Shown here: positions 22,301-31,723 of the stretch, piece by piece
Position numbering within the stretch: the stretch's first letter is position 1
How the letters are laid out: the number at the start of each line of letters is the position of its first letter
Program-made: the position numbers and the translations under genes
Notes under the pieces: generated by a model
What the model saw: only the letters and a program-made list of their open reading frames with translations
Told to the model about the DNA's origin: nothing
The model's database searches: none
Origin: Beroe ovata
Taxonomy: Eukaryota; Ctenophora; Nuda; Beroida; Beroidae
DNA length: 64,000 bases
Direction of reading: 5' to 3'
Assembly: GCA_946803715.1 (NCBI GenBank)
Contig: CAMPET010000198.1
Coordinates: 37,848 to 101,847, forward strand

Positions 22301-25095
22301 ACAAGCACTATGGAGTTCTGGTCAGCGAGACAGGCAACCCCCTTCAGACACTGGCTCACTCCTGCATTGTTATTCTACTGATTGCTCTCTGTGCACAGTG
22401 GAAGTTCAAGTCACTGGGATTTGTCTACAATAGTGAGTATATCGTCAATGTGATATCATTGCGATTGATTCATGCAAAGGGTTCAATCCAAGGTTATAGC
22501 AGACTATGTTTTTCAGCTTCACTGATTGTTGTTTGCTGCTCACTGGTGGATGCCCGTTTCCACCTAACCCATCTGACTCCTCAACACTACACTGCCGCCC
22601 TGCTGGTATTTTCCATGGTCCTTAGCTTCATCGCGTTATCTCATGCTTTCCTAAATGATCCCAACGAGTTAGCCATTACAAGCGGTTAGTTTTGGCTTTT
22701 ATCGTTTATTGAAAAAGCATGACTCTCTAGTATGGATAGCATCGTGTTTTCATGATCTGTTCACACTATCCCCCTGCCCATAGCATCACGCGGGTTTTTC
22801 GTGCTGTGTGTCACGTGGACATTACGTCATGACGTATTCCCGATCCCTGACTTGGAGTGTTTCATCAACACTGCAGTGTGGATGAATGTCATCAATGTGG
22901 CCTTCATTCTCCTCGGTCTCGCTATCAAACACAGTGAATGTCTCAGTGAGTATTATATACATCATCTTGTTCTAGAGGGGGGTCCTGCTTTTACACAGGA
23001 CCCAACTGGAGAAGTAAAAAGAAAATCTTACGATCACGGTCGAGAACATCACTTAGGTTCTTGAATGATCCTGCGAGATATTTCCTTGTGTTTGAAGTTG
23101 TACTTCCTAACTAATAGATTTCCAATTCAGAAGTGTGTGGTGTTCTGATTGCGGTTATAGGGGTTGTCAGTGGAGCGCTGGTTCAGCAGGACTATCTAAA
23201 GATACCCACTGAGGTTCCGTACCTATCTCTTTGGTATGTTGTTAATCTGGCAAGTGGAACGGATACACTCTTTGTTATTGCTCGAGCTAATTGGAAAACC
23301 AACTTCTTCGGAGTTAATCCACGTGGGTTGATATTCATTTTTTCTCAATTTTTTCTCATTTTTTCTCAATTTCTCCAGTTTTTGAGTGATTTCCCCTCAT
23401 TCGGGTTCGTCTAATAATAACAACCTCACCCACAGTTCATTTCCTGAGTGATGTTTTGGTCGGATCACCAAACCCAAGAATCAATCTCTTCCCCCCTCTC
23501 CTCACATTCGACGTCAAATTCTTCTGTATCAGACTCGGTCTACTGTGTCCCATGCTCTACTCTGTACAAATCGGTTTGTCCCATTTTTCAGGTGTGTTTC
23601 ATTCCTGTGAGACGGTTGCTAAAACTCGCTAATTTTTGCTCAGGTTTGGACCAGTTCTATTCTGGCGAGTATTTACCGCTCAATGTAACCGCTGTGCTGG
23701 TCATGACCGGCCTATACCTCGCTTCTAAACTGATAAGTTTGGAGAAAACCCACGTTTCATCCACCGGTGAGTCTGAAAATGGGGCTGATAGATATAGTGC
23801 CGTCTTTTTGTCCAAATGAGAGTGTTATTTGACACCGAAACTCAACAAAACAACCTGACCCTAACAAATGCCCACAACAGATATAGTCGATAAGAAGTGT
23901 GGTATCGGTTTTATGCTCTGGACCATCTGTGCCCAACCTGCTCTACTACTCATACCTCTCAGATACCTTACTTCAGGTAAATATACATTAACAACAGCTA
24001 TAAGTATAACTACTTTAGGTAATGACTTATATCGAGATATCGACTAGGTATAACATGCAAATTTTACTATTATTATTGGTCAGTGACGAATAATATAAGT
24101 AAAATCGTCGCATATCTCAAAATTCCCCCGCCCATCAGGAAGTGCTGTGACGTCACCAATAGATGATAATGTGACGTCATCATCCTATCTGCTCACCGCT
24201 CTACTCTGCTCAACCTTTGCCATGGGACTCATGGTATATACATACTCCACACTTCAGGGTCACTACCTTATCACAGGTTATTGTGCACACTACACAAGTG
24301 AATGAGATATGTGACGGGTAGAGTGAACGGTTACTGGTTAAGAATAAGTGATTGTTCAGTGGTCATATGCTAAATTTTCGAGGCTGACTGATCTTACAAC
24401 TCGTTTCTCTAACTCTTTTCCTACCTTGAAACAACCTAGAAGTTAATTACCATGGTCCCCTATCTCCACCAGGTGAGAACCACCCCGTTACCAGGTGCCT
24501 GACCACCATTGCAGCGGCTGGTAATGAGAGGATACCAGTGTCCGGGCTGTGGCGCTTCATGAAGTACCCGTCTATCACCGGGGAGCTGATGATATTGGCA
24601 TCAATCGCCCTGGCCTGCGGTGAGAAAATCATTGATTTGTATCATGAATAATACTCACACGGTTCACAATTCCTGTGCTGAGAATACTGCATTGCTGAAT
24701 TGTTTCTCCTCTGGAAATATCTGGATTTCGGCCAAGATCCTTAACTGAAATGATTGACTCAAGAAACGTGTTCTCACTCCCAATAGGTCTGGATGAACCC
24801 TTGGTTTTCCTCCCATTCCTTGTTCACCTGGTTCATTCTGTGAAGCGAGTTGTCTCCTACAACAAACTGTCACCGGCTTTCTACGGGATCCGAGCATGGA
24901 AATCTTACCAGGAGGTAAATTTGGATTGTTGCCAGGATTATATCATTTGGTCCCTGACCCGGGACCCCTCACGCCTATGTTTTGAATCTGAAAAGGAGTC
25001 TTTTTATTGAAATTTATCCGTTAATTCCCACATCCCATGCCAACTAATGATATTTTCAGATGGTGAAATACAATGTGATACCGGGAGTTTGGTAG
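18642..25095 (+). CDS. LBR: Lamin B receptor / sterol C14-reductase family membrane protein
   Basis: Sixteen exons in phase: 18642-18689, 18822-19014, 19139-19305, 19482-19589, 19718-19769, 22256-22432, 22517-22684, 22784-22945, 23131-23322, 23436-23573, 23644-23766, 23881-23976, 24139-24276, 24473-24619, 24787-24914, 25060-25095, about 690 residues. Residues 17-80 are an RS-rich nucleoplasmic segment (RRRRSRSPAPQTPKSRGRSR) as in LBR, but the Tudor domain is missing. Then come many membrane helices and LBR landmarks: PIGQ/VVEGLPLAHGKYSYLCNG, SPNPRINLFPPLLTFDVKFF, VSGLWRFMKYPSITGEL and the short C terminus MVKYNVIPGVW. The segment between CNG and SPNPR is about 230 residues, longer than usual. 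The family anchors chromatin at the inner nuclear membrane and some members reduce sterols. The cofactor motif normally GWWGxxRHxNYxGD is altered. A TAG at 19017 is skipped by the donor at 19015. Confidence 0.85.
18735..18795. repeat. (CA)n microsatellite, intron 1 of LBR-like gene
   Basis: A CA-rich tract containing one unresolved base (N at 18774). It precedes the acceptor of exon 2. Confidence 0.8.
19306..19440. repeat. (GT)n microsatellite, intron 3 of LBR-like gene
   Basis: A GT-rich tract begins right at the exon 3 donor (GAG/gtgtgtgc), so its length could affect splice-site choice. Confidence 0.8.
21179..21250 (-). tRNA. Initiator tRNA-Met(CAT), divergent copy, possible pseudogene
   Basis: A 72-nt cloverleaf in intron 5 of the LBR-like gene, antisense to it. 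It keeps the A1:U72 end pair, the three G:C pairs of the anticodon stem (TTGGG/CCCAA), the CAT anticodon and the ATCGAAA T-loop that marks eukaryotic initiators. The anticodon loop is GTCATAA instead of CCCATAA, and several stem bases differ from the two copies nearby. It may be functional or decaying. Confidence 0.75.
21891..21962 (-). tRNA. Initiator tRNA-Met(CAT)
   Basis: Seventy-two bases, identical to the copy at 22109-22180 on the other strand. It has A1:U72, the anticodon stem-loop CTGGGCCCATAACCCAG and a T-loop with A54 and A60, all initiator hallmarks. The 3' flank has short T runs suited to Pol III termination. It lies in intron 5 of the LBR-like gene, transcribed against it. Confidence 0.93.
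22109..22180 (+). tRNA. Initiator tRNA-Met(CAT)
   Basis: Identical 72-nt sequence to the copy at 21891-21962, forming an inverted pair 146 bp apart. The first bases of the 3' flanks are also similar (acttttg in both), which suggests a recent duplication with flank. It lies 75 bp before exon 6 of the host gene. Confidence 0.93.
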
Positions 25096-26757
25096 GTTTT
25101 TAGTAGTCCCTACTGGTATCTAGATGGTCTAATGACAAAGATTCACGACAAGCAAAGAACAGGCCATGGTCAATGGTGATGGACAATGGACATAGTCGCA
25201 GATGCAGGCTATCAGTATTATCCCTGATTTGATAGTCTATGAACTAACTCAAGGCACTATTAGTATAGGCGTGTTTGGATGCAGTTTTTAGTATTGAAAT
25301 CGGGTGTTATGATGGGATTCGTTCAGTGTTCAATGTTCCATTTTCTTAGTTTTCCTAAAAAATTTTACTATTTTGTTTCAACTGATTGGCAGGATTCTCT
25401 AGCATTTGTCACTGTCAGTTCTCTGTTATATGAGGTTAGCGTTATCATTATTATACTCAACCAAATTATACTTATCAGACCCGTTTTGCAAGTTAGTTTT
25501 GTACGGGCTTACTTATTTTACGTTAACTGTTTGATACTCTCTTTTATTTCATTCTTTTATGATGATTAACATTTCTGTTTATCGAAATAGCAAAGAATCG
25601 AATCAATATCACGATGATTCAATAATTTATGCCTATAGTTATTACTTATTTGATTGCCGATGCGGATGAGGCTTCTTGTTGACTTCAGTTTTATTTGTAT
25701 TGCTGGTTAACTGCACAGATTGAGACAGTTAGGATGAAGCATTGAATTTCATTGGAACTGAAGTTTCGCAATCATTTTTAGTTTAAACCCCAGACGAAAC
25801 TATGAGCTGGTAGTGGTATTTCAATTATTGGATGAGAGCAACTTCATTATCATACCTTCCAGTGAATCGTTTTATTTAAGGAAAATAGATTTTAGGATGA
25901 ATATTATGTTGAATTGGTTAAATTAAATCTAAAATTTATTCATGTATTGAATTTGATGTTATTGTTATCCAATTGATATGATAAAGTCCGATTCAAGGAC
26001 ACGAGAAATAATAAACGATAGAGATTCATCCACGGTATCTTCATGGTATATTATTGTGTTCTTGAAGTTGGATATGCTGTATGCGATGACATGAATAATA
26101 CTCCTGTAATCAGACCATATCTTATTCTTATTCTTATATTTTTATTCATTATTGTAACTGTAAGATTACCTTTGTTTATTTAAAATTAATTTTAAATCAA
26201 CTTCATGACTTGAACTCGATGCGTCATTTTGAGTTTGACATGCCTGCGCCCGGCGGGCGCACGAGACAGAGGTGCTGGCGCTGACTTGCCCGGCGATGCT
26301 AGTCAGAGGGTCTAGCTCTGACTCTGACCCATGCCTATCAATCATTATCATCGCTGACGTTCAGGCGCGGCGGACGACGTCCACTGACACTCGACAAACT
26401 ATGAGTATGACTAATGCTATGACTATGAGTATGACTAATGCTGACATTGACAGGCCAAGACTAGAAGTACAACTAGAAGTAAGCACGCTTAATTGCTGAA
26501 ATTTTGAAGTAGACAAGCTTACATTAAAGCTTACATTTCAAAAACTCCGCAATGAAGAAGCATAACTATGCAATTTCATTGAAATTGTTCAGATTAAACA
26601 GTCTCCTGTGTATCTTAATCTGCACCTCTCATCACGTCTTCAATATGAACATTGTGATAGAGTTTCAAACTACTGAACATCAGCGATATTATTCATGTAC
26701 CCAGGGTACTACCCTGGTTCATGGCATTGGCACATGAAATTGAATAACGATGGTGCG
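25096..26757. other. Convergent intergenic region, LBR-like / fusion gene
   Basis: A gap of 1.66 kb between two convergent genes, so both 3' untranslated regions lie here. Most is AT-rich with no coding signal. A short GC-rich patch at about 26245-26395 (cggcgggcgc and similar) is followed by repeats of an atgagtatgactaatgct unit at about 26400-26445. Open frames across 25279-25569 look like chance. Confidence 0.5.
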
Positions 26758-29700
26758 TCAGTACTGGTAGTTTTTATTGAAATAATCACACTCGTGTTGA
26801 GGGAAAAGTTCCTCCAGTTTTTCCAAAGTACAGGGTGGGTCGCAGTCCGGTATTTCCACCAGCTTCTCATTGAGGAATGTCTGGACAACACGTGAACCAT
26901 TGTCCACGCCCTGACATCCGTCCATGGCAACGAAAGTAAGGATCCCGCTGTACGGCATCATGTCACCGAAGAACCTCCTTGCCATGATGTCATCGATCCA
27001 ATGGTCGAGCGGTTCGGAAACAATCCCAAGATACTCAAAGAACGGGAGTAAAGTTTGGGAGTGGCCGAACAGGAAGGATTTTTCGTTGTTCCTCAAGCTT
27101 CGTATAGCTTCCTGCATCAAAATGCAACTAGAAGCAATGCGTTTCTTCGTTACCATGGTTTCGTGTACAAGCATGTCCTGAGGATAGCACGGATGTGACA
27201 AGTTAATTTTTGCCATATCACTCATTTGACAACAGATTCTAACTTTGACATGAGCTTGTACAGCCTATACAGCGGTATAGGTGGTACTGGTATCTCAAGA
27301 GTCAGTGCCACTTTCGCATCATGAAATACTTACCTTGTAGAAGGAGAGGATTTCAAGTTCCTCTGGTTTGAAGAATGAGCAGAAATTCCCGTTATTCACC
27401 AGGTTTGGAAGGGTTTGCTCCGTGATACAGAAGAGATGCATGGTCGACATTTCGTCAAGCGTCAAACTGAATCCGAGGCGACCACTCATATCGTTCAGTG
27501 CTTGAGTCAGTTGCCTGCACAAACAATAAATATAATATAGTCATAACACAACGCAAAAACTCAAAATGTACAGTGTACAGACAATGTTCACACAATGTAC
27601 ACACAATGTACAGTGTACACACAATGTACACACAATTTTCATCCGCTGTATGATTTACATACTATGAAATAATGAACTTAAATTGTGTATACAATGTACA
27701 ATGTACATCCAAGGTAGTTTATAGTTGCAAAATATTGATTCAATGTACATCCAACGAACAAACCTGCTGCGAGATATATAAGCGGGGACACCCGATTCGT
27801 TTTCGAGTAACAAGTTGGTCGCTTTGACACAGCCCTCACATCGCTGATAGTACTTGATCTGGAGTACTTGATTTGGAGTAATTACAAGCCTTGTGTTGTC
27901 ACTATGTTCACAACAGTATACTAGCTACACAGTACACACCCTAGAAATACAAGGCACACCCTTACAGAATGAGAAATAGACACCCTTACAGAAAAACAGG
28001 GCACACCCTTAGTTAACTCACCAGGGCGTGGCGCCCCGGATTGAACATCTTCAGTGGCACGCTGTCTCGCGAAGGGGTGAGGAGCGGCTGGTATATCCGA
28101 CAGAGTAACTTGTTGCTCTCCTCTCCCTGACACTCCCCCACCGACACGCCATGTACACTAGCTGACACATCGCCACCCATGATGGCGGTGGCGTTAGGTG
28201 TGGAGTAGGTGCTTCCTAACATGCCGTAGAGTAGAGCAATAGCCGAACTAACACACCTGTGTTAATGTTAAAACGATCTTGCTATGAAATAATATGAGCG
28301 ATAGTTATTTCGAATTGAGGGTAATTAGTGAATTAATGAGGGTAATTAGTGAATGCTAACCTCGCTTTAGAGGAGGAGGAGACTTGAATACTACTCGGAT
28401 CTGAAATAAACGGGATATCAAGCAACCTTGTCAGGTTAGCTTGACAAGCAATGACGGCTGTCACGTGGTCAGGATAGGCTGTCACGTGGTCAAGATAGGC
28501 TGTCACGTGGTCAGGATAGGCTGCTCATCATTATGTTCCTACCTGACAGCAGACCGGGAAACGCTGCTCTGTATCGCTTTCCCTGGCGGAGAGGTTCCGC
28601 GTAGCCCTTCCGCGTGAGATCTGTGCTCGTAGTAAATCTGTACTCAACATCTGTGCGATAAAGAAGTCCTGTTATCACAATTAATGATAATATTCTAAAG
28701 AGGTTCCAAGATTGAAGTGTCTTTCAATGAGCAACAAATTGTCAAATTGCTCCTATATTTTAGTCTACCTAATATCCAGTCTGGTATTTCTGAGGACGAT
28801 CTAGAATGGATATCCTTTATCTTTGACATGAATTTCTTTATTCGAGTCTTGAAACCTGCCTTTGAAGCTGCATCCCTTATTCCATGGCGATGTATACTGA
28901 AATAGAATATGAGTGAAACAGGAGGTACTCAAATTTAATTTTATTGCTCGACACGGGTAATATATTGCTTGTGGCCCACTGGGTAGAATCAGCAATAGTG
29001 TTATATAGTGCATGGCTGCATGAGTAACCACCTGAATATAGCACTTGGTTCACAGGGAAAGTCATGCTGGTCTATATGCCCCCCAACACGAGAGTAGGGA
29101 GTCTTGGAGCCCGCCAATTCATGGTGTATGGGGACCACACCTCGGCTACTGGGTGGTGGGGCGGCGGGTGCCACACCACAGTCATATCCGAGCAGCTGGC
29201 AATCAGCCAGGTAGAACTCCTTATACCTCCTCTGGAGATCACTCGGCAACGACAGAAAGACCGGCTCCCACGCGAGTGCAGGCGGTGGTGTGTCTCCCAC
29301 TATTGATTGCGGAGGCAGTCCTAGAGTCTGGATAATGTAGTGTGTGTCTCGGGAGAAAGTGGCTAGATCCACAACGGCTAAGTAGTGGAATGAACATGGC
29401 GAACAGAGGGTGAAAAGTGGCTCCCATAGCTCGTCAGAGAGGCCACCTGATAGAATAGCGGCAGAGAACTCGATAAAAGTGGGGAAGGGCGGGTTATGGT
29501 AGGGGTTATTGCGGTCATAGTGGAGTTCAGACAACCCAGATTGGATAAAATCAGCAGCTGAAGACAAGAGAGCACGCTTCTCCTGGTCAGCAAGATGGCG
29601 GGGGTCACGCTGATCATACAATATCTGCCTGCCAAACTGGATGAAATTTCTGTGACATATCTCGGCGTGCTGTTTACACATGACCTCAAACAGCATGTGG

Positions 29701-30251
29701 TACACAGATACGATACGTTCGAATGGGTGCCCCGTTATCAGGAAGCTGTAACTTCGTCCTTGAGTCTGATTATCCCTGTCAAAAACATGACAGTTTTGAA
29801 ACGAGTTTGAGCCCTGACATCTACCGTTGTAGCTGGGCTGTGTCATGATACTGGTCCACTGAGCGCTAGCAGGGCTGGACACTGAGCACCAACTCAGATA
29901 TGTACTATTTGCCGGAATATCCGCCACCGATATCGGCAGGGAGGGGCGCACAGCGCCACAATATCTCTGCACTCGATCCAGCCTATCTGACATGGCCCGT
30001 GGGGCGGGAGATGAAACTGCATCCCATCCATCATGATGAGATGGATAGGCGGGGATAGGACTCCCCTCATCCACCAGTCTTTCAACACGGGTGGGGAGCT
30101 CCATATTGTGTCCAGAAATTGTCAGCTCCTGCTCACTTTGTCTACTGACACGCAGGTGCCATAAGGATATGATCACAAACACGGCGATTGAGAGGATAAA
30201 GAGTAATCTGGTGAGCCTGCATTGAGATATACTTCTCAGGAAGTTCGGCAT
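26758..30251 (-). CDS. MINPP1: Carbohydrate sulfotransferase fused to MINPP1-type histidine phosphatase
   Basis: Eight exons in phase: 29032-30251, 28769-28896, 28543-28650, 28361-28400, 28022-28247, 27764-27843, 27334-27514, 26758-27177, about 800 residues. Residues 16-31 are a type II signal anchor. Residues about 100-355 resemble Golgi carbohydrate sulfotransferases (Sulfotransfer_2: LITGHPFERIVSVYHMLFE; FYLADCQLLGYDCG). The same exon then continues into the MINPP N terminus (ELAGSKTPYSRV... FPCEPSAIF), and splicing AG/T gives SIHRHGIRD, the phosphatase catalytic strand. Later landmarks: TRKGYAEPLRQGKRY, IQVSSSSKASSAIALL, GHSQTLLP, FLNEK. If not spliced at 29032 the first exon ends at a stop at 29001, giving a stand-alone sulfotransferase of 416 residues. 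Fusion is an inference from phase and homology. Expected site: Golgi lumen. Several catalytic residues look altered. Confidence 0.75.
27560..27720. repeat. acaatgtacac-type short tandem repeats
   Basis: Irregular repeats built from acaatgtacac and gtacagtgtac, with local self-complementarity (gtacac/gtgtac). They fill the intron between the 27334 and 27764 exons of the fusion gene. Confidence 0.7.
28456..28520. repeat. Three 21-bp tandem repeats, each with a CACGTG E-box
   Basis: The unit ggctgtcacgtggtcaggata occurs at 28456, 28477 and 28498 with one mismatch. Each unit holds the palindromic E-box CACGTG. It lies in the intron between the 28361 and 28543 exons of the fusion gene. A regulatory role is possible but not shown. 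Confidence 0.85.
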
Positions 30252-31723
30252 ATTTCAGCGCTCCATTTCCTGTAAATTGACAATCAGTTCGGAATTCCAC
30301 GTTAACGATCAGGGTGAGGGGAGAAACATTCATTAGTCATGCATATTTGCATGCCAACATCTGATGTTTTCTACATTTATTTCTTAAATGTCGGATGGCA
30401 CATATATTGTCAATTATGAAAGCCAAGTTTTGGTATTTGTCTGTGGTTGTTAGATGGCGTTTAAATTGTATATCAATTGTATATCGGATGGGCACCTATC
30501 GCGCTATGCTGCAAGCTGTTGCAACGTTGCTATGGCTCAATTAAACGCGCATGCCCTGTAAGTGTACAATTGGTAAGTGTATAAATATCATATTATGAGT
30601 ACTGAGGTGGAACTGTAATCTTTGCGTAGCCGTCCCGTTACTAGCCACTCAGCCCGATATAATCATAGTATTAGATCAGCCAATCAGTAATCAATTATCG
30701 ATATAATATCTTGAGTAGCTATAACTATAAGCATCTCGGCTTCAACGGATTTACAGATAACTATCAGCTCGTTTGGAAGCTGGACCTCAGTTAATCACAC
30801 TGGCTATCAACTAGGTTTCCACTAATCCTATACCATTACATTCATAGGCTAATATAGACAATTGACATACATAGGTGAAGGTAGACAATTTCATGATACG
30901 ATCAGGACTTGACACAAGACGATACGAAGACTTATCAGAGTACTCGACAGATATTATTGTAGAGACATTGGAGAAGGGGTAGAAAGTAGGATAAGTGCCC
31001 AGATTTCACAACATTTCCTCGCATTGCTATTGACCTTGTCGGGACCTATATTGGCTCCTTTGATCGTACATCTCCCATTGGCAATCCCATTGACATGAGT
31101 GGTTCAATCGCGTTAATGAAGTTGAACTAATGCTCAGTGTAGCTATCATGACTTATCACGTTACTTTGCCCTTATTCAGCGTATAAAGTCATGAAACTTA
31201 AACCCTTCACCTGCTATATAACACGGACTAAAATAACCTAATGCCAACATTTATATGATTGCAATCGAATTAATGCCGATAACTGATGATTTTTGAGTGG
31301 CGTGCGCGGCTCACAACAGTAGCCAGCGGGTGTTTGTGTGTGTCATATCACCATGGCCGAGTGTTTGGTGTATCAGAGCGCAAACACGTAGGTCATACGA
31401 TAGCAGGGCAGCTCATCTGTCATCCTAGGATGACAGATGAGCTACCGCAGCATTCATCACCGTTTTACAATAGTTAGACCTACTTTCACCGTCAGTACTT
31501 TTATATTCCGAAGGTAGTTTTTGCTGTTGGAAGTGATTTTTTTACAGATTTTACCCCTGATATTTGTCGAATAATGTCGAGTTCAACACGAGACTGCGTA
31601 TCAAGGAGATTGCCATCGTTTTGATAATGTTATCTTGAGAGTTGAAAGGACGCAACATTCGCCTCAGCCAATCAACTGTAGGAATCTTAAAATTCCGTCT
31701 ACTCAGTATTCTCACAGACATAC
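30252..31723. promoter_or_regulatory. Divergent intergenic region, fusion gene / CNBD2-like
   Basis: Separates two divergent start codons by 1.47 kb, so both promoters should lie here. Apart from a 34-bp perfect palindrome at 31410-31443, I see AT-rich DNA without coding signal. Confidence 0.5.
31410..31443. repeat. Perfect 34-bp palindrome
   Basis: The arm agctcatctgtcatcct is followed directly by its exact reverse complement, with CCTAGG at the centre and no spacer. It lies 281 bp upstream of the CNBD2-like start codon. It could be a cruciform, a dimeric protein site or a foldback insertion remnant. Confidence 0.95.

Noticed and set aside
22188-22433. Alternative frame across LBR-like exon 6
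   Set aside because: The other frame there encodes the membrane helices and fits the phases of exons 5 and 7.
25279-25569. 96-codon hydrophobic open frame downstream of the LBR-like gene
   Set aside because: T-rich DNA yields hydrophobic residues by chance. There are no acceptor or donor sites in phase and no homology.
28897-29031. Independent signal-peptide start for the phosphatase (MHYITLLLILPSGPQA on the minus strand)
   Set aside because: Its frame does not match the phase needed for the RHG exon, and it would need a 35-nt intron. The in-frame junction with the sulfotransferase exon explains the N terminus better.
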